Notes under the pieces: model-generated
Database searches by the model: none
Told to the model about the DNA's origin: nothing
What the model saw: the letters and a program-made list of their open reading frames with translations, nothing else
In this document: one piece after another, positions 1 through 8,898 of the stretch
Numbering within the stretch: position 1 is the stretch's first letter
Layout: the number at the start of each line of letters is the position of its first letter
Position numbers and translations under genes: made by a program
NCBI RefSeq assembly: GCF_000359125.1
Contig: NZ_CAAF010000056.1
Span: 1 to 64,000 of the forward strand
Source of the DNA: Mesorhizobium sp. STM 4661
GTDB taxonomy: Bacteria; Pseudomonadota; Alphaproteobacteria; Rhizobiales; Rhizobiaceae
Reading direction: 5' to 3'
DNA: 64,000 bases

Positions 1-1
1 G

Positions 2-124
2 CTTGAAGAGGACTACGCCCGCATGGTCGACGACGGGCTTCTTCTGGAAGACGCGGAGCCTTTCGAAGCGCTGATGGCGCGATGTGCCGATATCGCCGAG
101 CGAGCCAATTGCATCCGCGAATAG
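2..124 (+). CDS. 3' end of an unidentified protein (partial)
   Basis: This is the last 40 codons of a gene entering from the left edge and ending at a TAG at 122-124. The peptide is acidic, with a DYARM segment followed by a GLLL/EDAEPF stretch and a C-terminal ADIAERAN helix. The pattern weakly recalls the C-terminus of AbiEii-type nucleotidyltransferase toxins, but too little is present to assign it. It lies 24 bases before a GTG start with a good ribosome binding site that opens an OLD-nuclease-like relic, so it may belong to the same former defence locus. Confidence 0.45.
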   Translation, partial: LEEDYARMVDDGLLLEDAEPFEALMARCADIAERANCIRE

Positions 125-147
125 AAAAAACTGGGGGGGACGGCGCC

Positions 148-190
148 GTGCGAATTTCGCGGATCAAAATTACAAACTTCGCCAATCGGC
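148..190 (+). pseudogene. 5' relic of an OLD-family ATP-dependent endonuclease (GajA-like)
   Basis: A G-rich ribosome binding site (133-140) precedes a GTG at 148, and the next codons read V-RISRIKITNFAN. This is the usual first beta strand of OLD-family ABC-ATPase/Toprim nucleases (M-R-I-S-K-I-x-I-x-N-F-R-x-F). After about 14 codons the similarity ends and the next sequence belongs to a helicase C-terminus in another frame. No Walker A motif, ATPase domain or Toprim domain remains, so the gene is dead. The identification rests on one short motif plus the helicase partner next to it. Confidence 0.5.
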
Positions 191-592
191 GCGCTGCGGG
201 CGGGAATGCTCGATGCGCTGATGGCGGCAGAGCCAAGCCTCGCCGATCAGCGCGAACAGGTGGTGCGCATGTCGGCGGCGCTCGCTGTCGGCGGGCCGCT
301 CGCCGACCTGGATCTGGCGAGCCTCGGTGGACGCGACGCGTCGCCTCTCCATCTTGATCTGTTGACGCCGCACTCGGCAAAGGGCTGCGAAGATGATGTC
401 GTGATCATGGTGGGACTCGATCTGGGCGGTTTGCCCTGGCGCAACGAGCAGCTGGCGGCGCGACGCGAAAGCCGACGGCTGTTCTATGTTGGCCTGACGC
501 GGGCCCGCGACGAGATCCATATGCTGTATTCCGGTTACGTCGATACCGGCCGCGGGCGAAGGTTCGGCACCCCGTCCCGTGCAAGAGCGTAA
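185..592 (+). pseudogene. 3' relic of a UvrD/PcrA-type helicase (GajB-like)
   Basis: About 135 codons carry the last motifs of superfamily 1A helicases: LLTPHSAKGCEDDVVIMVG (motif V; normally HSAKGLEFD) and RRLFYVGLTRARDEIHMLYS (motif VI). The N-terminal three quarters, including Walker A and the DExx box, are missing. The reading frame joins the preceding OLD-nuclease relic at about 183-191 but is out of phase with it, so no fusion protein can form. A two-gene OLD nuclease plus UvrD helicase arrangement is that of Gabija defence systems; a large deletion would give this product. Confidence 0.7.
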
Positions 593-636
593 CCGTCGAC
601 AAGTGTGGAGATCAGCTCCTTTGCATTGGGAAACCG

Positions 637-1497
637 TTATTTGAGGGTCGGGTCGAGCTTATCGCGCAACCAGTCGCCGAGGACGCTAACGGCAACGGCC
701 GTCATGACAATGACGAGGCTTGGAGCGAGGAGCATCCAGGAGGCGCGGGTGATATACTCGCGGCCGGCCGCGACCATGACACCCAGACTGGTCATCGGCG
801 GTTGAACGCCGAGGCCGAGGAAGGAGAGTCCGCTTTCCACCAGGACGATTTCCGGAAAGGTCACCGTCGCCGCCACGAGAAGCGTCGCCGCGCTGTTGGG
901 CAGGATATGCCGCAGATAGACACGCAGCGGATGGGCGCCGAGCTGGCGCGTTGCGCTCGCATAGCCCTGCGCGCTGGCGGTGATTGCCAGTCCTCGTGCC
1001 AACCGCGCATTCCGCTCCCAGCCATAAAGTCCCATCAGGGCGACGAACAGCGTCAGCGAATTACCGAAACAGGCGAGCATTGCCAGCGCCACGATTAGAA
1101 ATGGTAGTGAAGCCTGTACGTCGATCATTAGCAGCAGCGCATGCTCGACGAGCCCGCGGAAATACGCGGCGATGAAGCCGATCCCGGTACCGACCAACAC
1201 GCTGATCGCAGTGGCGCCGAAGGCGACCAGAAGGCTGGTGCGGATCGAGTAGAAAAGACGCGAGGCCACATCACGGCCCAGATCGTCGGTTCCCAGGGCA
1301 TGTAGCATCGTTCCGCCAAAGCCGACGGGCGGCGCCAGGCGATGGCGCAGGTCGATAGAAGTGATCTCATAAGGAGCGATCAGCGGCGCGGCGAGCGCCG
1401 TGAAGAGCATGAGGAGAACCCAGCCCACAGCAAGGAGTGTCGGCAGGTCCACCGTGCGAGGCGACGGACGGTTGGTTTCTACAGTTGCCGTTTTCAT
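637..1497 (-). CDS. ABC transporter permease, DppC/OppC type
   Basis: This is the second inner-membrane permease of a peptide/nickel-type importer (286 aa, usual length 280-300). It has an N-terminal membrane segment near residues 20-42, a short periplasmic region ending in LGTDDLGRDVASRLFYS (a conserved DppC signature), then five hydrophobic segments and an EAA-type loop with HPLRVYLRHILPNSAATLLV that contacts the ATPases. The ATG overlaps the stop of the upstream permease gene by 4 bases, showing translational coupling. It is the last gene of a five-gene transporter operon on the minus strand. Confidence 0.93.
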   Translation of the reverse strand: MKTATVETNRPSPRTVDLPTLLAVGWVLLMLFTALAAPLIAPYEITSIDLRHRLAPPVGFGGTMLHALGTDDLGRDVASRLFYSIRTSLLVAFGATAISVLVGTGIGFIAAYFRGLVEHALLLMIDVQASLPFLIVALAMLACFGNSLTLFVALMGLYGWERNARLARGLAITASAQGYASATRQLGAHPLRVYLRHILPNSAATLLVAATVTFPEIVLVESGLSFLGLGVQPPMTSLGVMVAAGREYITRASWMLLAPSLVIVMTAVAVSVLGDWLRDKLDPTLK

Positions 1498-2435
1498 TGC
1501 GATCCTGAGTTTGTTCCACGCAGGCGCGGATCGAACACGCCATAAAGCAGGTCCATCAGCAGGTTGGCCGATGTCATGGTCAGCGCCACGAGAAGGAGGA
1601 TGACCTGCACCACGGCGAGATCACGGTTCGCAACCGAAACCACCAGCAATTGGCCGATGCCGGGCCAGCCGAAGACGCTTTCTACCAGTACGGCACCCGC
1701 GACCTGGCCGCCGAGCATCAGACCGAACAGCGTCAGCACAGGAATGATCGCATTCGGAAAGGCATGGTGGCGAACCACCTGCCGCCACGTCACGCCCTTG
1801 GCGCTGGCCGCCACGATGTAGAGCTGCGACAGAACTTCGATCATGGCGCTACGCGTGAAGCGCGCGATAATGGCCGCCCCGCCCAGACCAAGCGTGAGCA
1901 CCGGCAGCACGAAGCTTTCCGGCCGATCCGCGCCGCCGGATGGGAACAGGCCGAGCGTCACGGAAAAGATCAGGATCAGCAATAGCCCGAGCACGAAGCT
2001 TGGCACGGTGAAGCCGAACACGGTCAGCATCATCACCGATCGGTCGACCCAGGTGTCGCGATGCATGGCGGCGTAGGCGCCGACCGGAATGCCGATCAGC
2101 ATCGTGAGCGCCAGTGCCGGCAGCATCAGCGCCAATGTCAGGGGCGCGCGCTCGAACACAAGCTGCAGGGCCGGTTTTCCAGCTAGCATGGAATTCCCGA
2201 AATCGCAGTGAAGTGCCGCCAGGACATAGCGGACATATTGCACATACAGAGGCTGATCGAGCCCCCAATGCCGGCGAAACGCCTCAAGATCCGGGGCGCG
2301 GGCGCTGGGACCGAGTATCTGCAGCGCCGGGTCTCCAGAGGCCCGCAGCACCACGAATGTAAAGGTCACCACGACCAGGATCGACAGGCCGGCACGCAGG
2401 ATCTTGGGGCCGGCGAAACGAAACACAGCACTCAT
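1494..2435 (-). CDS. ABC transporter permease, DppB/OppB type
   Basis: First permease of the importer (313 aa). The chosen start, MSAVFRFAGPKILRAG, overlaps the stop of the upstream ATPase gene by one base and gives the normal family length. A longer frame exists, but its N-terminus is low in hydrophobicity and lies inside the ATPase gene. The protein has a first transmembrane helix near residues 12-32, the DppB signature DQPLYVQYVRYV near residue 60, six hydrophobic segments, and an EAA loop (GVTWRQVVRHHAFPNAIIPV). Confidence 0.93.
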   Translation of the reverse strand: MSAVFRFAGPKILRAGLSILVVVTFTFVVLRASGDPALQILGPSARAPDLEAFRRHWGLDQPLYVQYVRYVLAALHCDFGNSMLAGKPALQLVFERAPLTLALMLPALALTMLIGIPVGAYAAMHRDTWVDRSVMMLTVFGFTVPSFVLGLLLILIFSVTLGLFPSGGADRPESFVLPVLTLGLGGAAIIARFTRSAMIEVLSQLYIVAASAKGVTWRQVVRHHAFPNAIIPVLTLFGLMLGGQVAGAVLVESVFGWPGIGQLLVVSVANRDLAVVQVILLLVALTMTSANLLMDLLYGVFDPRLRGTNSGSQ

Positions 2436-3394
2436 CAATGCCTCACCAAATGGCAGGCGACCTGCCGTTCCGATCCTAGCGGCAGGAGTTCGGGCAGGCT
2501 CTGGCGGCAGACATCGCGCGCAAGTGGACAGCGTGGATGAAACGGGCATCCGCTCGGCCGATCGGTGGGGCTTGGCGGTTCGCCTGGCAACGCCACATAA
2601 TGATCGAATCCGCCCGGAAGCCTCGGCATGGCCGAGACGAGCGCCTGCGTATAGGGATGGGCGGGTTGATCGATAATGGCGTCGGCGCGCCCCTGCTCGA
2701 CGACGCGGCCAAGATACATGACGACGATCCGGTCGCTGACATGGCGAACGACCCGCAAGTCATGGCTGATGAACAAGAGGCCGAGCCCGAGCTCCTGCTG
2801 AACATCCATGAGCAGATTGACGATTTGCGCCTGGACGGACACGTCGAGCGCCGAGACCGGCTCATCGCAAACCAGAAGCGAGGGTTTTGGCGCGAGCGCC
2901 CGCGCAAGCACGACGCGTTGGCGCTGGCCGCCGGAAAGCTGATGCGGATAGAGCACGCCATGGTCTTCGCCGAGGCCGACGCCGTGGAGAAGCTCCGCCA
3001 CACGTTGCTTGCGGCTTGCCGAATCGCCAATCCCGTGAATCGCCAGCGGCTCGGCGATGAGAGCGCTGACAGTCATTCGGCGATCAAGCGCTGCCAAGGT
3101 GTCCTGAAAGACCAGCTGCATTTGGCGCCGCTGCGCGCGCCACCTGTTGCTGTCGATGCGCGGCAGCGGAAAACCCTGAAACAGCACACCTCCGCTGTCC
3201 GGCGGCTCCAGACCGAGCGCAATACGGCCGGTAGTGGACTTGCCGCATCCGGATTCGCCGACAATGCCGGTCGTCCGGCCCATCTCGACATCCAGCGACA
3301 CGCCATCGACTGCGACAAGATATTTCCGCGGTCCGTAGAGTGGCGAGCCGAGCGGAAAGCGACGGGTGATGTTGTTGAGACGCAGCAGGGTCAT
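2435..3394 (-). CDS. ABC transporter ATP-binding protein, DppF/OppF type
   Basis: This cytoplasmic ATPase powers the importer (319 aa). It shows Walker A (GESGCGKST), Q-loop region (QLVFQDTLAALDRR), signature (LSGGQRQRVVLARALA), Walker B (LLVCDEPVSALD) and H-loop (FISHDLRVV). The C-terminal oligopeptide-transporter region has HPYTQALVSAMPRLPG and clustered cysteines (CPFHPRCPLARDVC), which in this family can carry an Fe-S cluster. The start at 3394 overlaps the preceding ATPase stop by 4 bases. Confidence 0.93.
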   Translation of the reverse strand: MTLLRLNNITRRFPLGSPLYGPRKYLVAVDGVSLDVEMGRTTGIVGESGCGKSTTGRIALGLEPPDSGGVLFQGFPLPRIDSNRWRAQRRQMQLVFQDTLAALDRRMTVSALIAEPLAIHGIGDSASRKQRVAELLHGVGLGEDHGVLYPHQLSGGQRQRVVLARALAPKPSLLVCDEPVSALDVSVQAQIVNLLMDVQQELGLGLLFISHDLRVVRHVSDRIVVMYLGRVVEQGRADAIIDQPAHPYTQALVSAMPRLPGGFDHYVALPGEPPSPTDRPSGCPFHPRCPLARDVCRQSLPELLPLGSERQVACHLVRH

Positions 3395-4422
3395 TGATAC
3401 GTGCCGGCGTCCAAACGAAGGCAACGCACCGAATGCCGCGCGGCGACCTGCCGCGGTTCCGGTCGGCTCGTGCGACATACCGCGATCGCGTGCCGGCAGC
3501 GTGGCGCATAGGCGCATCCCGGCGGCAGATTGCGTTGTGGCGGCGCGCCGGCAATGGCGGTCAACCGCATGCGCGGACCGTGCGAGGGCGGAATGGCACC
3601 GATCAGGTCGCGTGTATAGGGGTGCTCCGGCGCGGTCAGAAGCGTGTGTTTCGGCGCCGTTTCGACGATCTGGCCCGCATACATGACGCATGCCCGGTCA
3701 CAGACGGCCGCCACCGCGGCGAGATCATGGCTGATCATGACCAGCGCCATGCCTGTGTCGCGTTGAATATCTTTGAGCAGCAGCAGGATCTGCGCCTGCA
3801 CGGTGGCGTCGAGCGCGGTCGTTGGCTCATCGGCGATCAGCAGTTCGGGCCGGCCGGCGAGCGCGATGGCAATCATCACCCGCTGGTTCTGGCCGCCCGA
3901 CAGTTCGTGGGGGTAGGTGTTGAGCCTGCTTGCCGCAGCGGCTATCCCGACCTGGTCGAGCAGGCGACAGGCCTCGGCACGGGCGGCGGCACCGCTGAGG
4001 CCACGGTGCAGGCGAAGCGCTTCGGTGATCTGCGCGCCGATGCGATGCACCGGGTTCAGCGCGCTGGCCGGATCCTGGAAGATCATGGCGATGCGTCCGC
4101 CGCGCACCCGATCCAAAACGGATTGTCGTGCGCCCACAAGATCGAGATCACCAATCCTGGCCTCGCCCCCGATCTCGGCGGATTTCGGCAGCAGGCCAAG
4201 AACCGCCCGCCAAGTCACGGACTTGCCGCAGCCGGATTCGCCAACGATACCCAAGGCCTCGCCTTTGTTCACAGCGAGATCGACACCGTGCAGCACAGGC
4301 ACATCGCCGAACGCCACCCTCAAGCCAGCAATGCTGATGGCAGGTTTGGTGGCGGAAGCCCCGATGCCATGAGCCGGCAACAGCGCGGCGCCCGCGCTGT
4401 TCTGGAAAGACTTATGCAGCAT
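3391..4422 (-). CDS. ABC transporter ATP-binding protein, DppD/OppD type
   Basis: Partner ATPase of the importer (343 aa). It has Walker A (GESGCGKSV), signature (LSGGQNQRVMIAIALAG), Walker B (LLIADEPTTALD) and H-loop (ISHDLAAVAAVCD). The C-terminal oligo/dipeptide domain contains HPYTRDLIGAIPP and a CAYAPRCRHAIAVC cysteine cluster. Only five bases separate it from the binding-protein gene upstream. A full DppABCDF-like set is therefore present. The substrate cannot be read from the ATPases. Confidence 0.93.
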   Translation of the reverse strand: MLHKSFQNSAGAALLPAHGIGASATKPAISIAGLRVAFGDVPVLHGVDLAVNKGEALGIVGESGCGKSVTWRAVLGLLPKSAEIGGEARIGDLDLVGARQSVLDRVRGGRIAMIFQDPASALNPVHRIGAQITEALRLHRGLSGAAARAEACRLLDQVGIAAAASRLNTYPHELSGGQNQRVMIAIALAGRPELLIADEPTTALDATVQAQILLLLKDIQRDTGMALVMISHDLAAVAAVCDRACVMYAGQIVETAPKHTLLTAPEHPYTRDLIGAIPPSHGPRMRLTAIAGAPPQRNLPPGCAYAPRCRHAIAVCRTSRPEPRQVAARHSVRCLRLDAGTYQ

Positions 4423-4427
4423 GGAAC

Positions 4428-5990
4428 TCAGGCCACCGGCTCAGGCGGCATCTTCGGACCGAGATACATTTGCGGCAACGGGTTGGGCTGCCAGCTGACA
4501 TCCGCCTTCTGCCCATAGATAAAGGGCATGGAGTGCAGCGGCGTGATGCAAGGGTCCTCGATCTCGACAATGTCCTGCATCCGTTTGAAGGCCGCCTGGC
4601 GCTTGGCGAGATCGGTCGTCGTTTCAAGCTCGTGACCGAGCGCGTTAAACTCGGCATTGGTCCAGCCACCTGTTGACTGGAGGTCATTGGTCGGACCGAT
4701 AATCTGCCACAGCATGGAAACGGGATCGGCGTAGAAGGCGCCGCCGGACGTGTCATTGATGCCGCCAATGTCGCCGACCTGCGTCCAGTTTTCACACATG
4801 ATCAGCTTGACGTTGATTCCGGCAGCCTTCCACATCTCGACAAGCGCCTGGTTCTCGGCGAGCTGCATCGGATAATAGGTGCCGACGGAAGGGTATGGGA
4901 TTTCCTCACCTCTGTAGGATGACTTGGCGAGCAGTTCCTTGACCTGCGCCGGATCATAGGACACCCCCTTGCGGTTGGGGTCGTTGATCTCGCCGAAGAT
5001 CGGTAGCTGCCAGCTGGTCAGCGCTTTCGCCCGGCCGTCCCAGAGGCCGTCCGCCAGCGCACCGCGATCGATAGCGAGAGCGAGCGCGCGACGCAGATCG
5101 ACATCTTTCAGGATGGGAGTCCTGAGCGGAGCAAATGTGAGAAAGCGGAACCACATGGCTTCGCCACCAACAATCGAGAGGCCGTTGACACCCTCAATTT
5201 CGGCAATGTGGTCCGGAGTGATGTCTGTGACGATATCGTAATCGCCCGACTTCAGTCCGGCGATGCGCGCGGCGATTTCCGGCAGCCGCTTGAAGCGGAT
5301 CGAGGCAAATGGCGGCTGGCCTCCCCAATATTCGTCGTGCGCCACCAGTGTGATCTCGTCCCCATTGCGGACCTCGCCGATCTTGTAAGGGCCGGTGCCG
5401 ATCGGCTTCGCCGCCCAGGCGTCATAGCTGCTGGCGCCAGCCCGTGCTCTGGCGCTGATGATCTGCGTGCCCCACGCGCCGAGCCGCTGGGCAAAGACCG
5501 GATCCTCTGTCCTGGTGATCAAACGGACAGTGCGATCATTGATCTTCTGCACATCGGCAAGCGAGGAGAGGAAGTTGGCAAACACGGCCGCGCCCGGCGC
5601 ATTTTCGCCGCGCAGTCGATCCGGCCCGAGCGAGAAGACAACGTCATCCGCCGTCATTGTGGAACCGTCATGAAACTTCACATTGTCGCGCAACGTGATC
5701 TCATGGATCGTGGCGTCAATTTGCTTCAATGATGTCGCGAGCGCGAAATTCAGGCGAAAATTGTCGTTGTAGTCGGTCCGTAAAAGCTGATCGAAAATGC
5801 TGTATTGCACCCGCCAGGAAACGTTGGCGATGGAGGAGCCGTCCACCGGTTCCAGAATTGTGCGCAGGTCCTGAACGGCAATATTGAGGTTCGGCCGCCG
5901 GCCGGTTGCCGCCATGATCGTGTTCGGCAATGCTATTGCGCCAGCCGCCATGGCGGTCATGCCGAGAAATCTGCGACGTGTCGTTTGCAT
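4428..5990 (-). CDS. Periplasmic solute-binding protein, peptide family (SBP_bac_5)
   Basis: Extracytoplasmic receptor of the importer (520 aa, typical 500-540). The N-terminus MQTTRRRFLGMTAMAAG is a twin-arginine (Tat) signal with a likely cleavage after IMAATG. The body has family hallmarks such as ITLRDNVKFHDGSTMTADDV near residue 100 and RRALALAIDRGAL near residue 295. First gene of the operon, with 189 bases between it and the DeoR regulator gene upstream on the same strand. The ligand is unknown. Such receptors bind peptides, nickel, opines or sugars, and the DeoR neighbour fits a sugar or sugar-phosphate-like inducer. Confidence 0.9.
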   Translation of the reverse strand: MQTTRRRFLGMTAMAAGAIALPNTIMAATGRRPNLNIAVQDLRTILEPVDGSSIANVSWRVQYSIFDQLLRTDYNDNFRLNFALATSLKQIDATIHEITLRDNVKFHDGSTMTADDVVFSLGPDRLRGENAPGAAVFANFLSSLADVQKINDRTVRLITRTEDPVFAQRLGAWGTQIISARARAGASSYDAWAAKPIGTGPYKIGEVRNGDEITLVAHDEYWGGQPPFASIRFKRLPEIAARIAGLKSGDYDIVTDITPDHIAEIEGVNGLSIVGGEAMWFRFLTFAPLRTPILKDVDLRRALALAIDRGALADGLWDGRAKALTSWQLPIFGEINDPNRKGVSYDPAQVKELLAKSSYRGEEIPYPSVGTYYPMQLAENQALVEMWKAAGINVKLIMCENWTQVGDIGGINDTSGGAFYADPVSMLWQIIGPTNDLQSTGGWTNAEFNALGHELETTTDLAKRQAAFKRMQDIVEIEDPCITPLHSMPFIYGQKADVSWQPNPLPQMYLGPKMPPEPVA

Positions 5991-6179
5991 ATCAAAATCC
6001 CCTCTCTTTCAGTCGGGATGACAATCGGAGCGAATGAAATCCGCTCCCGAGACGGGATGAGACATAGCGCGGTTATGTGACGGTTTTTTGCAGGTTTGAG
6101 ACGGATTGTGTTGGTTATTGAAATAAATGGAAAAAAATGTTTCACGGTTGGGGCAGCCGTGCGGGCTGAAAGCAGAGGA

Positions 6180-6971
6180 TCAAGTAGAGACCAGCGCGGG
6201 GTTGTGACGGTTTTGCGGATATAGAACTTCAACACCGGCGGCTTCGATCTTGTCCAGCATGTCCGATGCAGGCCTCCGGTCGGTGATGATCGCGGTAATC
6301 GCCGAATGGGGCAGGATGCGGTAGCGCGCCGACAAGCCGAATTTGCTGTGATCGGCGAGAATGACAATTTTCCGTGCTTGCTCGCAGAGCGTCGCAGCAA
6401 GCTCCTGTCCGACCTGTTCATGGTCGAAGACGCCATTCGGATGCACCGCATTGACGCCGATAAATGCGATGTCGATCTGCTGTTCGCGGAGTGTACGCAA
6501 GGCGGTGAATCCGGTTACGGTCCGGAAATCGACATTGAAATCGCCCCCCAGCATGACAACACGATGCCGATAGCCTTCGGCCGCGGCGATGGCAGTATCG
6601 ACCATGTTGGTGACGACGCGCATTTCCGGCAGGGCCGATATGCGGCTGGCCAACGACAGAATGGTGCTGCCGCCCCCGAAGAAGAGATTCTGACCGGGCT
6701 TCAGAAGACCCAGGGCGATCTCAGCGATGGTGCTTTTTTCCGCGCGCTCGGAAACAGCTCGCGATGAGATGGCCAGCAGCTTTGGCTGTTGCGTTGCGAC
6801 CGCGCCACCATGGACCCGTGCGACCAAGCCATCCTGCTCGAGCCGTTTGATATCCCGCCGCGCAGTCTCTTCTGAAATATTGAACCGCTGCATCAAATCT
6901 CGGATGCGCACTTCGCCATTCGCCTGGATGATTTCAACGAGCCTTTTATGACGATTGTAACTAAGCGACAT
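6180..6971 (-). CDS. DeoR-family transcriptional regulator
   Basis: This 263-aa protein has a DeoR winged helix at residues 5-58 (IQANGEVRIRDLMQRFNISE then ETARRDIKRLEQDGLVARVHGGA) and a C-terminal sugar-isomerase-like sensor domain (FFGGGSTILSLASRI, then IDIAFIGVNAVHPNGV). The start at 6971 is preceded by a GAGAGAGAAG ribosome binding site. It lies 54 bases after the PLP fusion gene of the phosphonate-like cluster and before the ABC importer, all on one strand. It probably represses the importer in response to a phosphorylated metabolite. Whether it also belongs to the upstream cluster is an inference from spacing. Confidence 0.88.
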   Translation of the reverse strand: MSLSYNRHKRLVEIIQANGEVRIRDLMQRFNISEETARRDIKRLEQDGLVARVHGGAVATQQPKLLAISSRAVSERAEKSTIAEIALGLLKPGQNLFFGGGSTILSLASRISALPEMRVVTNMVDTAIAAAEGYRHRVVMLGGDFNVDFRTVTGFTALRTLREQQIDIAFIGVNAVHPNGVFDHEQVGQELAATLCEQARKIVILADHSKFGLSARYRILPHSAITAIITDRRPASDMLDKIEAAGVEVLYPQNRHNPALVST

Positions 6972-7025
6972 GCTTCTCTCTCTCGCGGCATTCGAAAAAA
7001 GACTATTCAGTTCGCTGCGCAAATG

Positions 7026-8732
7026 TCACGTCAGGGCGTCACTCTCAGAGGCCGTTGAGCGGCTTAAGGTGCGCCGCAGAGCTTTTGCCAGCCTTTCGTT
7101 TTCCGTCCGACTTCGAACCGTCAGGCGCAGATATCGATCTGCGTCGTTCATGGCTTGATAGCCGCATTCTCTTACGAGGACGGATTCGAACAGCACGAGG
7201 CGGCGCTTGAGCTCGGCAGCGGATACCGCATTTTCAGGCAGCCGGCACAAGATGAAATTCGTTTGCGAAGGTACGACGTCGAGGCCCGGTACCGTCCGCA
7301 GCTCCTCGATGAACAGCTCTCTATCTTCTCGCAACATCTCTAGACTGTGTTCCAATTCCTCTGCAAATTCGGGAAGCAGGAACAGTGTGTATTCCGCAAT
7401 GCCGTTAATGTTCCACAGCGGCAGTTTCCGGCGCACGGCGGCAACGAGGGTGGGATCGCCAGCCATGAGGTAGGCGAGCCGGATTCCGCCAAGTCCGAAG
7501 ACCTTTCCAAGGCTCTTCACCACGATCAAATTGGCACAGGACGGAACCAGATTCTCAACGCTGTTTGGTCGGCCATCAGCGGGAAAATCAATGAACGATT
7601 CATCCACGATCAGCCGTCGCCCTCGAGATCCTAGGGCCTCCGCCAGCCATGCCACGTCAGCATGATCAACAAGTCGACCGGTCGGATTGTTTGGATTTAC
7701 AACGATTGTCGTATCCGCGCCTGTCGCCAGTACGAATTCCAGGAAAGCTCGAACGTCGAGATCGAAATAGGGCGGGGTGAGGACGAAGTTGTTCTTTTGT
7801 TCGTCATCGAGTGGTGTTTGAAAGCCGGCGAACGTGGGCACGGGAATCGCGATTGTGGGGTTCAGCGTTGAATAGAGCGCCTGGATGAGATCGGTCACCC
7901 CGTTTCCGACCGCAATAAAGTCCGGCTGCTGCGAGGTCATTGTGCCAACAACTGAAGCGATATCGATCTGCTGAGATGGATAGCATGTCAACACGCCTTC
8001 GAGCCTCGCCGCCAGCCGATCGTAAAAAGTCTTGGGAGGGAAGCGGGTATTGCAAAGAAGCATGTGCTCGGCGATTGGCTTGCGCCAATAACCTCCGACG
8101 CTCGTTTCCAGACGCCGCAGCACGTTCTCCTTGTCACACCGAAATTCCGCGATGGATGCGTCGACACCGTCGCAAATATCGAGCAGCTTGGAGCCGGCAG
8201 TCAGCACATTGTCAGGCAACGCTACGTCCAGCTGGGACAGGCCCGCGACTAACCTGCTGAAGGCCTGATGCAGAGATGCCGCGGCGCGGCTTTCGGCCAG
8301 AAGATTGCGTAGAACATCAGCACTCAATCGATAAATCCCGGTCGGCGCGTCGGGCCGCCAAGCGGAGCCGCGCAAACCCTTGTTGGTATTGATACCGTCA
8401 AGAACCTCACTGTCGAAAAGCGGTGTTCCCCATATCAGGAGAGTATCGCCATCATGTTGGCGGAACTTCTCAATGAGATCGCCGTCATGCGCGTCGTGCC
8501 ACGAAAGCGTATTTGTGCTGTCCTGCAGGCGGAACCCATCGAATGTGCCGCTGCTCAAGTTTTCAACGAGAGTGACATCTTCAATGCCGTTTTCGACACA
8601 GGCGTTGACGAGACGGTCCAAGAGCGGCTGACCGTTGATAGGAACCAACGGTGCATCGTAGCTGCCACTCCACAGATGTATTTTTGGCCCTGCGAAATCG
8701 AGGATAAAAATAGCACGGGTCGTATCGGCCAC
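7026..8732 (-). CDS. Fusion: degenerate nucleotidyltransferase domain plus class I PLP enzyme (HisC/CobD-like)
   Basis: 568 aa with a GTG start at 8732 after an AAAGGAG ribosome binding site. Residues 5-190 resemble sugar-phosphate nucleotidyltransferases (YDAPLVPINGQPLLDRLVNA), but the N-terminal loop that should read LAAGxGxRL is FILDFAGPKIHLWSG, so NTP binding is doubtful. Residues 215-565 are a fold-type-I PLP enzyme of the histidinol-phosphate aminotransferase group, with VVNPNNPTGRLVD, the IVDESFIDF aspartate segment and the PLP lysine K410 in KSLGKVFGLGGIR. Fusions of a cytidylyltransferase to an aminoethylphosphonate transaminase are known (PntC-AEPT), and CobD-type members decarboxylate phosphorylated amino acids. 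Here it could be a phosphonate aminotransferase or phosphonoalanine decarboxylase; the sequence alone does not decide. Confidence 0.75.
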   Translation of the reverse strand: MADTTRAIFILDFAGPKIHLWSGSYDAPLVPINGQPLLDRLVNACVENGIEDVTLVENLSSGTFDGFRLQDSTNTLSWHDAHDGDLIEKFRQHDGDTLLIWGTPLFDSEVLDGINTNKGLRGSAWRPDAPTGIYRLSADVLRNLLAESRAAASLHQAFSRLVAGLSQLDVALPDNVLTAGSKLLDICDGVDASIAEFRCDKENVLRRLETSVGGYWRKPIAEHMLLCNTRFPPKTFYDRLAARLEGVLTCYPSQQIDIASVVGTMTSQQPDFIAVGNGVTDLIQALYSTLNPTIAIPVPTFAGFQTPLDDEQKNNFVLTPPYFDLDVRAFLEFVLATGADTTIVVNPNNPTGRLVDHADVAWLAEALGSRGRRLIVDESFIDFPADGRPNSVENLVPSCANLIVVKSLGKVFGLGGIRLAYLMAGDPTLVAAVRRKLPLWNINGIAEYTLFLLPEFAEELEHSLEMLREDRELFIEELRTVPGLDVVPSQTNFILCRLPENAVSAAELKRRLVLFESVLVRECGYQAMNDADRYLRLTVRSRTENERLAKALRRTLSRSTASESDALT

Positions 8733-8898
8733 CTCGGACTCCTTTCTTCTGAAGGAAGCAAAAAGCGCGCGTAGAAGCGCCCATTCCCAAAATCAAAACG
8801 ACTTACGGGCGCTCGAAGTATCCCGTGATGCGTTCATATCGGCGTCATCCGAAGCCTATAGGGGGCTTTGGTTTCGATCGGTCTCTTCGAGGTGCAAT

